A stretch of 34,788 nucleotides of DNA from Rhizobiaceae bacterium (GCA_023953775.1 JAMLJD010000044.1:1-34788), one strand, 5' to 3'. Shown: positions 17,891 through 26,243, numbered from the stretch's first letter. The notes: generated from the letters alone by a model not told the origin. A program made the numbers and translations.

Positions 17891-19302
17891 CAGTCGTCCA
17901 GTACCCAGGTGTCCTTGGTGCCGCCGCCCTGCGAGGAGTTGACGACCAGCGAGCCCTCCTTGAGCGCCACGCGGGTCAGCCCGCCGGGAACGATCCGGAT
18001 GCGGTCCGATACCAGCACGAACGGGCGCAGGTCGACATGGCGCGGCGCCAGCCCCTTCTCCGTCAGGATCGGGCAGGTCGACAGCGACAGCGTCGGCTGG
18101 GCGATGTAGTTGTTCGGCTTGGCCTTGAGCTTCTTGCCGAACTCCTCGAGTTCCTTCTTGGACGCCGCCGGCCCGACCAGCATGCCGTAGCCGCCCGAGC
18201 CGTGCACCTCCTTCACGACGAGCTCCGACAGGTTCTCCAGAACGTATTTGAGGCTGTCCGGCTCCGAGCAGCGCCAGGTCTCGATATTGTTCAGGATCGC
18301 CTTGCGGCCGGTGTAGAACTCGACGATCTCCGGCATGTAGGAATAGATCGCCTTGTCGTCGGCGATGCCGGTGCCCGGCGCGTTGGCGATCGTGATGCGG
18401 CCGGCGCGATAAACGTCCATGATGCCGGGCACGCCCAGCGCGGAATCCGGGTTGAAGGTCAGCGGATCGAGGAACGCGTCGTCGACCCGGCGGTAGAGTA
18501 CGTCGATCTGCTTGTAGCCTTCCGTCGTGCGCATCGCGACATGACCGTCGATCACCCTGAGATCCTGGCCCTCGACCAGCTCGACGCCCATCTGGTCGGC
18601 GAGGAACGCGTGCTCGAAATAGGCCGAGTTGAAGATGCCCGGCGTCAGCACCGCGATCGTCGGCGGATTGGGCGCGCCATCGGGGCGCACCGCGGCGAGC
18701 GACTGCCGCAGCAGTTGCGGGTAGTTCTCGACCGGCTGGACCTTGATGTTCTGGAACAGCTCGGGAAAGAGCTGCATCATCGTCTCGCGGTTCTCGATCA
18801 TGTAGGAGACGCCCGAGGGCGTGCGCGCATTGTCCTCGAGAACGTGGAACGCGTTCTCTCCCGTGCGCACGATGTCGGTGCCGATGATGTGGGTGTAGAC
18901 GCCGGCCGGCGGCCTGACGCCGATCATCTCCGGCAAAAACGCCTCGTTGCGCGCGATCAGTTCCTTCGGCACCCGGCCGGCGCGCAGGATCTCCTGCCGG
19001 TGGTAGATGTCGTCGAGGAAGGCGTTGAGCGCCTGGACGCGCTGCTCGATGCCCTGCGTCAGTCGCCGCCACTCGGAGCCCGACAGGATGCGCGGGACGA
19101 TGTCGAAGGGGATGAGACGCTCTGCCGCCTCTTCCTGTCCGTATACGGCGAAGGTGATGCCGCTGCGCCGGAAAACGCGCTCGGCGTCGTGCATCTTTTC
19201 GGTCAGCCTGGCCGCGTCCTGTTGCAGCAGCCATTCCTCGTAAGCCGCGTAAGGCCCTCTCAGTCCGGCGCTTTCGGGGCGCATTTCATCAAACGCAACC
19301 AA
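17890..19302 (-). CDS. Circularly permuted ATP-grasp ligase (COG2308)
   Basis: 470-residue protein of the circularly permuted ATP-grasp family (DUF404/DUF407 type), predicted to form amide or peptide bonds with ATP. Recognisable blocks are FHVLEDNARTPSGVSYMIENR (about 152-171, quoted in part), NAPGTGIADDKA (307-318) and the Gly-rich ATP-binding loop VHGSGGYGMLVG (366-377), with a C-terminal DLRPFVLVSDRI strand region. It is the first gene of the Anbu cluster. TTG at 19302 was chosen because GGGAG lies about 6 nt upstream; ATG at 19284 is the alternative and lacks a well-spaced site. No signal peptide. The in-frame companion ORF in another frame covering alpha-E is artefactual. Substrate and product are unknown. 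Confidence 0.9.
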   Translation of the reverse strand: MVAFDEMRPESAGLRGPYAAYEEWLLQQDAARLTEKMHDAERVFRRSGITFAVYGQEEAAERLIPFDIVPRILSGSEWRRLTQGIEQRVQALNAFLDDIYHRQEILRAGRVPKELIARNEAFLPEMIGVRPPAGVYTHIIGTDIVRTGENAFHVLEDNARTPSGVSYMIENRETMMQLFPELFQNIKVQPVENYPQLLRQSLAAVRPDGAPNPPTIAVLTPGIFNSAYFEHAFLADQMGVELVEGQDLRVIDGHVAMRTTEGYKQIDVLYRRVDDAFLDPLTFNPDSALGVPGIMDVYRAGRITIANAPGTGIADDKAIYSYMPEIVEFYTGRKAILNNIETWRCSEPDSLKYVLENLSELVVKEVHGSGGYGMLVGPAASKKELEEFGKKLKAKPNNYIAQPTLSLSTCPILTEKGLAPRHVDLRPFVLVSDRIRIVPGGLTRVALKEGSLVVNSSQGGGTKDTWVLDD

Positions 19303-19326
19303 CCCTTGCTCCCTTCTCCACGGGGC

Positions 19327-19355
19327 ATTTCAAAGGCCCGTGCGGCGAAAAGCAA
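19327..19355 (-). promoter_or_regulatory. Candidate sigma-70-type promoter of the Anbu operon
   Basis: On the minus strand TTGCTT (19355-19350) and TGAAAT (19332-19327) are 17 bp apart. The predicted transcript would begin just upstream of the GGGAG ribosome-binding site of the ATP-grasp gene. Both hexamers are imperfect. Confidence 0.35.
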
Positions 19356-19401
19356 GCTCTTTCGCGATGTTAGCGGCGATTCGGGCGGCGGCGAACCTGT
19401 T

Positions 19402-19418
19402 TGCCCAAATTATGGGCA
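19402..19418. repeat. Palindrome TGCCCA-N5-TGGGCA in the divergent spacer of the Anbu operon
   Basis: Perfect 6-bp arms at 19402-19407 and 19413-19418 surround an AT-rich 5-bp centre, the shape of a dimeric regulator site. It lies 100 bp upstream of the ATP-grasp start and about 150 bp upstream of the DUF4864 gene. No known regulator is assigned. Confidence 0.4.
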
Positions 19419-19565
19419 GCCGTTTCAGCATCATGCAGCCCCTGCACGCAAAACCGCCAGACCCCCGCCCGGGTGAAACCATTCGGGCGCCCGCACCGTA
19501 TGGTAAGATAGGCAACAACCGGCCGGAACGGCCCGCGGCCGCCGGCACAACCGGGAGACACCGCC

Positions 19566-19985
19566 ATGTTGAGAACCATCCTGCTCGGCCTCCTCATCAT
19601 GCTCGGCGCCACAGGCCTGTCGCGGGCCGGCGACGCCGAGGTGAAGGCCGCGCAGACCACGATCCAGCGTCAGATAGAGGCATTCCTGGCCGGCAAGCTC
19701 GACGAGGCCTATGGCTACGCCGCGCCCAACATCCAGCGCATCTATCCGAGCGTCGAGGCCTTCATGGGCATGGTCACGCGCGGCTATGAACCTGTCTACC
19801 AGCCGCGCAGCTACACATTCGGCAAGGTCGAGGAACTGACCTCGACGTCGCTGATGCAGCAGGTGCTCCTCGTCGGCCCGGACGGCAAGAACTACGAGGC
19901 CGTCTACACGCTCGAGCTCCAGTCCGACGGCACCTACAGGATCACCGGCGTCAGCCTGCGCGGCGTGCCGACGCTCAGCACCTGA
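19566..19985 (+). CDS. DUF4864 family exported protein
   Basis: 139-residue protein with a Sec signal peptide (residues 1 to about 21, cleavage near SRAG). The mature part matches the DUF4864 pattern: QTTIQRQIEAFLAGKLDEAYGYAAPNIQ (quoted in part), then IYPSVEAFMGMV, YQPRSYTFG and a C-terminal beta region ending with YRITGVSLR. The fold is likely a cystatin/NTF2-like alpha+beta domain; function unknown. ATG at 19566 follows GGGAG (19553-19557). It is a single gene, divergent from the Anbu operon, and its TGA stop directly abuts the stop codon of the convergent DUF2177 gene. Confidence 0.85.
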   Translation: MLRTILLGLLIMLGATGLSRAGDAEVKAAQTTIQRQIEAFLAGKLDEAYGYAAPNIQRIYPSVEAFMGMVTRGYEPVYQPRSYTFGKVEELTSTSLMQQVLLVGPDGKNYEAVYTLELQSDGTYRITGVSLRGVPTLST

Positions 19986-20390
19986 TCACCCGCGCCCGAG
20001 CGCCAGCATGACCGCGACCGTGGCCCCTGCGACGCCGGCCCCCACGAGCGTGCCCCAGCCGGTGTCGACCACCGCCACGAGCGCGTCGTAGCCCTTCATC
20101 ACCGACAGATTGGTCGCGTTGTAGGTCAGATAAGCGAAGAAGCCGAACAGCGCGCCGTCGCGCGCGCCGGCAACCCAGCTCTGCGCCGCGATGCCCGGCA
20201 TCACCGCGAAATAGGTCAGCCCGACGACGTAGATCACATAGAAGAGGACCGCCACGCCCCAGCGCGGCTGGTCGAGAAGCAGGCTGCCGATGCGCTCGGC
20301 GTAGAAGCTGCGCGCGATGACGCCGAGCCACAGGAAATCTGCCGCAAGGAAGATCGCCAGTGCGATGAGATAGGCATAGACGGGTTTCAT
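19986..20390 (-). CDS. DUF2177 family membrane protein
   Basis: 134-residue integral membrane protein with four predicted helices (about 5-25, 45-65, 75-95 and 110-130). Conserved family features are the N-terminal AADFLWLGVIA and the central FFAYLTYNATNLSVMKGY. Function is unknown; families like this are often retained as inner-membrane accessory proteins. ATG at 20390 is preceded by GGAGG at 6-nt spacing, which outcompetes an upstream TTG. It is the last gene of the leftward coaD-to-tgt run, 56 bp after tgt, with a GC-rich stem-loop in the gap. Confidence 0.85.
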   Translation of the reverse strand: MKPVYAYLIALAIFLAADFLWLGVIARSFYAERIGSLLLDQPRWGVAVLFYVIYVVGLTYFAVMPGIAAQSWVAGARDGALFGFFAYLTYNATNLSVMKGYDALVAVVDTGWGTLVGAGVAGATVAVMLALGRG

Positions 20391-20408
20391 GGAACGCCTC
20401 CGCAATCC

Positions 20409-20430
20409 GGCAGCCCGGAAGTCGGCTGCC
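20409..20430 (-). repeat. Stem-loop between tgt and the DUF2177 gene
   Basis: Arms GGCAGCC (20409-20415) and GGCTGCC (20424-20430) enclose 8 nt, and outer CCGG pairs extend the stem with one bulge. There is no U-tract, so it may stabilise or partly attenuate the transcript rather than end it. Confidence 0.4.
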
Positions 20431-20446
20431 CGGATACACTACGCGT

Positions 20447-21577
20447 TCAAAGCGCCGGCAGATCTCCGCGCGCCCAAAAATCGCTGATTTCGGCCGCCCG
20501 GTCGGCAAATCGCCCCTCGCCGATCGCGGCGCGGATGTCGGCCATCAGCGCCTGGTAATAGGCGAGATTGTTCCAGGTCAGCAGCATGCCGCCCAGCGCC
20601 TCGCCCGACTTCACGAGGTGATGCAGGTAGGCGCGGCTGTAGTCGCGCGCCGCCGGGCAGTCGCTCTCCTCGTCGAGCGGCCGCGTGTCTTCCGCGTGGC
20701 GCGCATTCTTCAGATTGACCTTGCCGCGCCGGGTATACGCCAGTCCATGCCGCCCTGCCCTTGTCGGCATGACGCAGTCGAACATGTCGATGCCGCGGCC
20801 GACCGATTTCAGGATGTCGTCCGGCGTTCCCACCCCCATCAGGTAGCGCGGCTTCGAGGCGGGCAGCAGCGGACACGTCACGTCGAGCATCGCCAGCATG
20901 ACGTCCTGCGGCTCGCCGACGGCAAGCCCGCCCACCGCATAGCCTTTCAGGCCGAGCTCGCTCAGCGCCGATGCCGAGCGCTCACGCAGCGCGGCCACGT
21001 CGCCGCCCTGCACGATGCCGAACATCGCCTTGCCGGGCTGGTCGCCGAACGCCGTTCTGCAGCGCTCCGCCCAGCGCAGCGACATTTCCATGGCGCGCTC
21101 GATGTCGTCGCGTTCCGCCGGCAGCGCGACGCATTCGTCGAGCTGCATCTGGATGTCGGACCCCAGCAGGCCCTGGATCTCGATCGAGCGCTCCGGCGTC
21201 ATCTCGTAGCGCACGCCGTCTATGTGCGACTGGAACGTCACGCCTTTCTCGTCGAGCTTGCGCAGCTGCGCCAGCGACATCACCTGGAAGCCGCCCGAAT
21301 CCGTCAGGATCGGATGCGGCCAGCGGGCGAATTCGTGCAGGCCGCCGAGCCGCGCCATGCGTTCCGCGCCCGGCCGCAGCATCAGGTGATAGGTGTTGCC
21401 AAGGATGATGTCGGCGCCCAGCGCCCGCACCTGGTCCATATACATCGCCTTGACCGTGCCGCCGGTGCCGACGGGCATGAAGGCCGGCGTGCGCACGGTG
21501 CCGCGCGGCATCGATATCTCGCCCAGCCGTGCCTTGCCGTCGGTCGCATGCAGCGTGAAGGTGAAGTTTTCGCTCAT
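20447..21577 (-). CDS. tgt: tRNA-guanine transglycosylase
   Basis: 376-residue TIM-barrel enzyme that exchanges guanine-34 for the queuine precursor preQ1 in GUN-anticodon tRNAs. Catalytic residues are visible: Asp93 in TDSGGFQ, Asp147 in LDECV and the nucleophile Asp267 in [18 protein letters not shown] (189-193) and GGLAVGE (216-222) are substrate-pocket loops. Oddity: E. coli Tgt binds zinc with C-x-C-xx-C and a His, but here the segment reads [15 protein letters not shown], so only Cys307 remains (Ser305 and Ala310 replace the others) and Asn336 stands at the His position. The start codon overlaps the queA stop (ATGA), showing tight coupling with the next enzyme of queuosine synthesis. 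Confidence 0.96.
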   Translation of the reverse strand: MSENFTFTLHATDGKARLGEISMPRGTVRTPAFMPVGTGGTVKAMYMDQVRALGADIILGNTYHLMLRPGAERMARLGGLHEFARWPHPILTDSGGFQVMSLAQLRKLDEKGVTFQSHIDGVRYEMTPERSIEIQGLLGSDIQMQLDECVALPAERDDIERAMEMSLRWAERCRTAFGDQPGKAMFGIVQGGDVAALRERSASALSELGLKGYAVGGLAVGEPQDVMLAMLDVTCPLLPASKPRYLMGVGTPDDILKSVGRGIDMFDCVMPTRAGRHGLAYTRRGKVNLKNARHAEDTRPLDEESDCPAARDYSRAYLHHLVKSGEALGGMLLTWNNLAYYQALMADIRAAIGEGRFADRAAEISDFWARGDLPAL

Positions 21578-22650
21578 CGGGCGCTCCCGCGCAGCAGGCT
21601 GGCATCGCCGAAGGAGTAGAACCGGTAGCCGGCGCCGATCGCATGGGCGTAGGCGGCCATCATCGTCTCGCGGCCGCTGAACGCCGACACCAGCATGAAC
21701 AGCGTCGAGCGCGGCAGGTGGAAGTTGGTCATCAGCATGTCGACGAAACGGAAGCGGTATCCCGGCGTGATGAAGATGTCGGTCGAGCCGGACCAGGGCG
21801 ACAGCGTTCCATCCTCGCCAGCCGCCGTTTCCAGAAGGCGCAGCGAGGTCGTGCCGACCGACACGATGCGCCCGCCGCGCGCCTTCACCGCGTTGAGCGC
21901 GGCTGCCGTCTCGCCGCTGACATGGCCGATCTCGGAATGCATGCGATGGTCTGCCGTGTCGTCGGCCTTGACGGGAAGGAACGTGCCGGCCCCGACATGC
22001 AGCGTCACGAAATGGCGCTCCACGCCGCGCTGGTCGAGCGCCGCCATCAGGTCAGGCGTGAAATGCAGCCCGGCGGTGGGTGCCGCCACCGCGCCCTCTT
22101 CCCGGGCATAGATCGTCTGGTAGTCGGCCGCGTCGCGATCGTCCTCCGCGCGACGCGAGGCCACATAGGGCGGTAGCGGCATGTGGCCGACGGCGTGGAT
22201 CGCCTCGTCGAGAAACGCGCCGGAGACATCGAAGACCAGCAGCGCCTCGCCGCCGTCGCGCTTTTCCGCGACCGTCGCCTCGAGCGTCCCCAGGAAGCAG
22301 GCATTGCCGGCATGGCCGAAGCTGATGCGCTCGCCCTCGGCCACCCGCTTGGCCGGCCGCAGGAACGCCAGCCAGCGGTCATCGCCCGCGCGCATGTGAA
22401 GCGTGGCCTCGACCGTCGCCGCACTGTCGCCGCGACGCCGCGTACCGACGAGATGGGCGGGAATGACCTTGGTGTCGTTGAAGACCAGCGCGTCGCCCGG
22501 TTCGAGCAACGACGGCAGGTCGCGCACGGCCCTGTCGGTCAGGCGCCCGTCCGAGCCGACGTCGAGCAGCCGCGCGGCGTCGCGCGGTTCCGCGGGCCGC
22601 AGCGCGATCCGGTCTTCGGGGAGTTCGAAATCGAACAGGTCGACGCGCAT
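21574..22650 (-). CDS. queA: S-adenosylmethionine:tRNA ribosyltransferase-isomerase
   Basis: 358-residue QueA that transfers and isomerises the ribosyl group of SAM onto preQ1-tRNA, giving epoxyqueuosine. The N-terminus [19 protein letters not shown], the central [10 protein letters not shown] and the C-terminal GTTSLRLLE and [17 protein letters not shown] blocks are diagnostic. The start chosen is the ATG at 22650; the longer in-frame ORF is read-through upstream. The ribosome-binding site is weak. The stop overlaps tgt by 4 bp, and the gene begins 23 bp after a small membrane protein gene in the same run. Confidence 0.96.
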   Translation of the reverse strand: MRVDLFDFELPEDRIALRPAEPRDAARLLDVGSDGRLTDRAVRDLPSLLEPGDALVFNDTKVIPAHLVGTRRRGDSAATVEATLHMRAGDDRWLAFLRPAKRVAEGERISFGHAGNACFLGTLEATVAEKRDGGEALLVFDVSGAFLDEAIHAVGHMPLPPYVASRRAEDDRDAADYQTIYAREEGAVAAPTAGLHFTPDLMAALDQRGVERHFVTLHVGAGTFLPVKADDTADHRMHSEIGHVSGETAAALNAVKARGGRIVSVGTTSLRLLETAAGEDGTLSPWSGSTDIFITPGYRFRFVDMLMTNFHLPRSTLFMLVSAFSGRETMMAAYAHAIGAGYRFYSFGDASLLRGSAR

Positions 22651-22673
22651 GTCGGAGACAATCCCGTCGCAGG

Positions 22674-23114
22674 TCAGGTGGTCGCTGCGGCGGCGCCGGG
22701 CCGCTCGCGATAGACACCGCACAGTTCCGCAAGGCCTTCCGTGGCGAGGCCCCACACGATGTTGAAGCCGAGCACGAAGACCGGCGTAAGAATGCCGAGC
22801 GACAGGCCAAGCAGGCCCGCGCCGTCCATCGGCAGGAACACCAGCCAGGCGACGGCGGCCGGAAACAGCGAGATGACCACGCCGCGCGCCAGCCATCCGG
22901 ACACCGACAGCGGCAGGAAGCCGAGCCAGCCCCAGATCCCGCCCCAGACGACCTTTGGATAGATCATCTCCGGGCTGAGCGGCGGCGCGATCGCGACGCC
23001 GAACAGCGATGTCAGCCCGACCAGGCCGGAGAGCCAGATCGCGATGGCAGTGACAAGCCCGCCGAACGCGCCGAGCGCGAAGAGCAGCGAACTCTTGCGG
23101 ATGAACGGGACCAT
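22674..23114 (-). CDS. Uncharacterised four-helix membrane protein
   Basis: 146-residue hydrophobic protein with four likely membrane helices (about 10-32, 52-72, 76-95 and 101-125), Gly-rich helices, two Trp-rich turns ([11 protein letters not shown]) and a short cytoplasmic C-terminal tail. No family is recognised. It looks real because it sits with 23-bp gaps between ppiB and queA on the same strand and has coding-like composition, unlike the frames opposite it. It may be an accessory inner-membrane protein; no function is proposed. Confidence 0.7.
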   Translation of the reverse strand: MVPFIRKSSLLFALGAFGGLVTAIAIWLSGLVGLTSLFGVAIAPPLSPEMIYPKVVWGGIWGWLGFLPLSVSGWLARGVVISLFPAAVAWLVFLPMDGAGLLGLSLGILTPVFVLGFNIVWGLATEGLAELCGVYRERPGAAAATT

Positions 23115-23137
23115 CTGCGCCGCCCGCCGCCTTGCCC

Positions 23138-23650
23138 TTATGCGGCGTCGGCAGCGACCTTCATGGATACGATCTTGTCGGGATCCTGCACCGGCTCGCC
23201 GCGCTTGATCCTGTCGACATTCTCCATGCCTTCGATCACCTGGCCCCAGACCGTGTACTGCCGGTTCAGGAAGCCCGCATCCTCGAAGCAGATGAAGAAT
23301 TGCGAATTGGCCGAGTTGGGGTTCTGCGCCCGCGCCATCGAGCAGGTGCCGCGGCCATGGTTCGCGTTGGAGAACTCGGCCTTGAGGTCCGGCTTGTCCG
23401 AACCGCCCATCCCGGCGCGCCGCGGATCGAAGGACGAACCTGTCGACTTGCCGAACTTGACGTCGCCCGTCTGCGCCATGAAGCCGTCGATGACCCGGTG
23501 GAAGACGACGCCGTCATAGGCGCCTTCGCGGGCCAGTTCCTTGATGCGGCCGACATGGCCTGGCGCAAGGTCGGGCAGCATCTCGATCACCACCTTGCCC
23601 TTCGTCGTGTCGAGGATGAGCGTGTTTTCCGGATCCTTGATCTCGGCCAT
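23138..23650 (-). CDS. ppiB: Cytosolic cyclophilin-type peptidyl-prolyl isomerase
   Basis: 170-residue cyclophilin without a signal peptide, catalysing cis-trans isomerisation of prolyl bonds. The active-site blocks [14 protein letters not shown] (with catalytic Arg) and [19 protein letters not shown] are clear, and the C-terminal [15 protein letters not shown] completes the fold. ATG at 23650 follows AAGGGA. It is 28 bp downstream of ppiA; the pair look like paralogues assigned to different compartments. It lies in the coaD-to-DUF2177 transcription unit. Confidence 0.93.
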   Translation of the reverse strand: MAEIKDPENTLILDTTKGKVVIEMLPDLAPGHVGRIKELAREGAYDGVVFHRVIDGFMAQTGDVKFGKSTGSSFDPRRAGMGGSDKPDLKAEFSNANHGRGTCSMARAQNPNSANSQFFICFEDAGFLNRQYTVWGQVIEGMENVDRIKRGEPVQDPDKIVSMKVAADAA

Positions 23651-23678
23651 ATCGTGTCCCTTTCCTTATCTATTCTTG

Positions 23679-24260
23679 TCAGTCGGCAGCCATGCGGACG
23701 TCGACCATGCGGTCTGGGTCGCTCACGGCGCCATTGTTGTTGGGGTCGCCGCGCTTGATCGCATCGACGAATTCCATTCCGCTCTCGACCTGTCCCACGA
23801 CCGTGTACTGGCCGTTGAGGAAATCCGCGTCGCCGAAGGTGATGAAGAACTGCGAATTCGCCGAATCGGGGTTCTGCGCCCGCGCCATGCCCACCGTCCC
23901 GCGGACATAGGGCTCGCCGGAGAACTCGGCCGGAATGTCGGGAAGATCGGAACCGCCGGTGCCGGCACGGTCGGGCCGGAACCCGTCTTCCATGTCGCCG
24001 AACTCGACGTCCCCGGTCTGCGCCATGAAGCCTTCGATAACACGGTGGAAGGCGACGTTGTCATAAGCGCCGTCGCGCACCAGCTTCTTGATCTGCGCGA
24101 CGTGCTTCGGCGCGAGATCGGGGCGCAACGCCACCACCACCTCGCCATCCTTGAGCTCGATGATCATCGTGTTTTCCGGTTCCGCCGCCATTGCGGGACC
24201 GGAAAGGACGGCGAGACAGGTGGCAAGCGACAGCGCGCAGGCAAGCCTTGAGATCGGCAT
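23679..24260 (-). CDS. ppiA: Periplasmic cyclophilin-type peptidyl-prolyl isomerase
   Basis: 193-residue cyclophilin with an N-terminal Sec signal peptide (residues 1 to about 24, ending PAMAAEPEN), so it should assist folding in the periplasm. Active-site motifs are [14 protein letters not shown] and [19 protein letters not shown], nearly the same as in ppiB. The start chosen is ATG 24260, because GAGGAG lies 7 nt upstream; an in-frame TTG at 24266 is less likely. It follows coaD by 20 bp. Confidence 0.93.
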   Translation of the reverse strand: MPISRLACALSLATCLAVLSGPAMAAEPENTMIIELKDGEVVVALRPDLAPKHVAQIKKLVRDGAYDNVAFHRVIEGFMAQTGDVEFGDMEDGFRPDRAGTGGSDLPDIPAEFSGEPYVRGTVGMARAQNPDSANSQFFITFGDADFLNGQYTVVGQVESGMEFVDAIKRGDPNNNGAVSDPDRMVDVRMAAD

Positions 24261-24280
24261 GAACAAACTCCTCGATTGGG

Positions 24281-24781
24281 TCAGGCGGCGAATTTGGCCG
24301 CAAGTGCGCGGGCGACGTTGTCGGGAACGAACGGCCGGATATCGCCGCCCATCGAGGCGATCTGGCGCACAAGTGTGGCGGTAATGGTGCGAACGGAAGG
24401 ACTTGCGGGCAAAAACACGGTCTGCAGGTCCGGCGCCATGGTCTCGTTCATGCCGGCCATCTGCATCTCGTAGTCGAGGTCGGTGCCGTCGCGCAGGCCG
24501 CGGATCATGATCGATGCGCCGTGCTTGCGCGCCGCGTTGATCACCAGCCCGTCGAACGCGACGACCTTGATCCGCTTGCCGTCCTCGCCGAGTTCGGCCG
24601 CCATTGCGTCGTCGATGAGCTCGACGCGTTCGTCGAAGGAGAACAGCGGCGCCTTGCTCGGCTGGATGCCAATTGCGGCGTAGATCGTGTCGGCGACGGC
24701 GAGCGCCGCCTTCAGCACGTCGAGATGCCCGTTGGTGAGCGGGTCGAAGGACCCGGCGTAAATGGCGATACGTTGCTTCAT
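24281..24781 (-). CDS. coaD: Phosphopantetheine adenylyltransferase
   Basis: 166-residue nucleotidyltransferase that adenylates 4'-phosphopantetheine to dephospho-CoA, the penultimate step of coenzyme A synthesis. The N-terminal [13 protein letters not shown] has the TxGH motif; [11 protein letters not shown] is a substrate loop, and the C-terminal [11 protein letters not shown] corresponds to the conserved SxxxVR segment. Length is standard. ATG at 24781 has only a weak AGAAG upstream. It appears to head the coaD-ppiA-ppiB-queA-tgt run, just after a palindromic intergenic repeat. Confidence 0.95.
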   Translation of the reverse strand: MKQRIAIYAGSFDPLTNGHLDVLKAALAVADTIYAAIGIQPSKAPLFSFDERVELIDDAMAAELGEDGKRIKVVAFDGLVINAARKHGASIMIRGLRDGTDLDYEMQMAGMNETMAPDLQTVFLPASPSVRTITATLVRQIASMGGDIRPFVPDNVARALAAKFAA

Positions 24782-24796
24782 CGCGCCGCTTCTAGA

Positions 24797-24839
24797 GCAT
24801 TTTTCGGCGAGGTGAAATCATATCGCGTCGCAAAAATGC
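24797..24839. repeat. Palindromic intergenic element upstream of coaD
   Basis: Perfect arms GCATTTTT (24797-24804) and AAAAATGC (24832-24839) with partial inner pairing GGCGA/TCGC form a long hairpin. It is preceded by TCTAGA, which resembles the TCTAGAGCAT edge of palindromic repeats scattered through rhizobial genomes. In coaD orientation it lies between the secreted-protein gene and coaD, where it could carry promoter or terminator activity. Confidence 0.45.
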
Positions 24840-24881
24840 CCGAAAGCCGCCATGGCCGTCGCCGCCCGGGGCCACGTCGCC

Positions 24882-25289
24882 TCAGGAGCCATCGCAGACG
24901 ACGGCGAGAACACCCTCGCCCGCCACCCGCATCGTGCCGGCGGTGGCGAAACTGTCGGCTTCCGACGCCTCGTGCAGGCGGATCGACACCAGGATCTGCT
25001 CGAAATTGGTATCGACCATGTCGACGATGATCCAGCCGCCGTCCTGCGCGGCCTGGGCGATCGAAACCTCGATATCATCGTCGGTCGCATGCATGGCCCA
25101 GCTCTTGCCGAACCCGGTACCGTAGAAATTGACGAGCGCGAAGCCCGGCACGCTGCCGATCGTCAGATCGAAGCCGGACGCCTCGTCATCGACCGCCCTG
25201 CAGGAGATCTGTGCGGTCGCAGCCGCCGGTCCCGCAATCCCGAGCAAGCAGCCCGCCGCGACCGCCGCCACCCATTTTCGTGTGTTCAT
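24882..25289 (-). CDS. Secreted hypothetical protein with two cysteines
   Basis: 135-residue protein. Residues 1 to about 26 form a clear Sec signal peptide (MNTRKW, an Ala/Gly/Leu core, then AAATA). The mature part is small, acidic and probably all-beta; Cys30 and Cys132 lie at its two ends and could form a disulfide that closes the domain. No family is recognised. ATG at 25289 is preceded by GGAGG at 7-nt spacing; an ATG six codons upstream contains that site within its own coding sequence and is unlikely. It follows the LysE gene by 14 bp, so co-transcription is likely. Confidence 0.75.
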   Translation of the reverse strand: MNTRKWVAAVAAGCLLGIAGPAAATAQISCRAVDDEASGFDLTIGSVPGFALVNFYGTGFGKSWAMHATDDDIEVSIAQAAQDGGWIIVDMVDTNFEQILVSIRLHEASEADSFATAGTMRVAGEGVLAVVCDGS

Positions 25290-25303
25290 TGCCGTTCCTC
25301 CGT

Positions 25304-25918
25304 TCATCGCCGCGCGAGCGCGATCCAGAGGCCGCCGCCGATCAGGAACGTCCCCGATATCTTCTCGGTGAGCCGTATCCGCTCCCGCGACAGCCATGCC
25401 CCCGCACGCCCCGCCGCAATCGCGTAGAGGCTGTCGAACACGGTCGCCGTCACCACGAAGATCAGGCCGTAACCGATCGTCTGGAGCGCGACATTGCCGG
25501 CCGGATCGATGAATTGGGGAATGAAGGCGCCGAAGAACAGCAGCGCCTTCGGGTTCGACCAGATGACGATGAAGCCCTGCATCACGAACGATCCCATCGG
25601 ACGGGCGCGCGTCCCAGCCGTGCCGAGCGTGCCGTCCGAACGCCACATCTTGATCCCGAGCCAGATCAGATAGGCGGCGCCGACCAGCCTCAGCACCTCG
25701 AAGACATGGCCGAGCTGTCCGACGACGGTCGCAAGGCCAAGCGCCAGCACCGCGATCATGCTGAGAACGCCGATCTGCGTGCCCAGCACGTTGAGGAGCC
25801 CTGCCCGCGTTCCATGGCGGATCGAATTGGCGATGATCACCGTCACGGTGGGACCGGGAACGATGATGATGACGAAGCAGGCTATGGCGAAGGACAGCAG
25901 AAAGGCGATGTCGGTCAT
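25304..25918 (-). CDS. LysE/RhtB family amino-acid exporter
   Basis: 204-residue inner-membrane protein with about six helices. The family motif near the N-terminus, FVIIIVPGPTVTVIIANSIRHGTRAGLL (quoted in part, Pro-Gly-Pro-Thr), and the mid-protein GFIVIWSNPKALLFFGAFIPQF are typical of RhtB-type exporters of amino acids or homoserine lactones. Substrate unknown. ATG at 25918 was preferred to the longer frame because GAGGAG lies 7 nt upstream. It is first of a two-gene unit with the secreted hypothetical protein. Confidence 0.9.
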   Translation of the reverse strand: MTDIAFLLSFAIACFVIIIVPGPTVTVIIANSIRHGTRAGLLNVLGTQIGVLSMIAVLALGLATVVGQLGHVFEVLRLVGAAYLIWLGIKMWRSDGTLGTAGTRARPMGSFVMQGFIVIWSNPKALLFFGAFIPQFIDPAGNVALQTIGYGLIFVVTATVFDSLYAIAAGRAGAWLSRERIRLTEKISGTFLIGGGLWIALARR

Positions 25919-26102
25919 GGGTCGCTCCTCGGTTGCCTCATCGAATGCACGATGGCGGGCAACCCGCAAGTCCGGAATGCTGAATGCAGGGTGAATGGAG
26001 CGGTAAGCGACGGTTCAAACGGCCGCTGGCAGGGTGCCTGTAATACGCGATGAAACCAAATCGGGGTTCGGCGCGTTATTGGGACACGAAGGAGACGCGA
26101 CC

Positions 26103-26243
26103 ATGCTTATCTTCTCACTTGCCGCAGCCATGATGCTGACCATGCTGATCGCCACCGCGTTCGGGCTCTACGAGGAAGCCCAGCGGGTCAAGATCGACCG
26201 CAAGCTCGATGCCGACCGCAACCGTTTCCGCTACCGCGCCTAG
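26103..26243 (+). CDS. 46-residue single-pass membrane peptide
   Basis: Small protein with one N-terminal membrane helix (about 3-22, MLIFSLAAAMMLTMLIATAF) and a charged cytoplasmic tail rich in Lys, Arg, Asp and Glu (EEAQRVKIDRKLDADRNRFRYR). AAGGAG lies 8 nt upstream of the ATG at 26103, and no larger frame competes convincingly; the 69-codon in-frame extension lacks a ribosome-binding site. It stands alone between lysE and gyrA. Function unknown; size and topology resemble small regulatory membrane peptides. Confidence 0.65.
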   Translation: MLIFSLAAAMMLTMLIATAFGLYEEAQRVKIDRKLDADRNRFRYRA

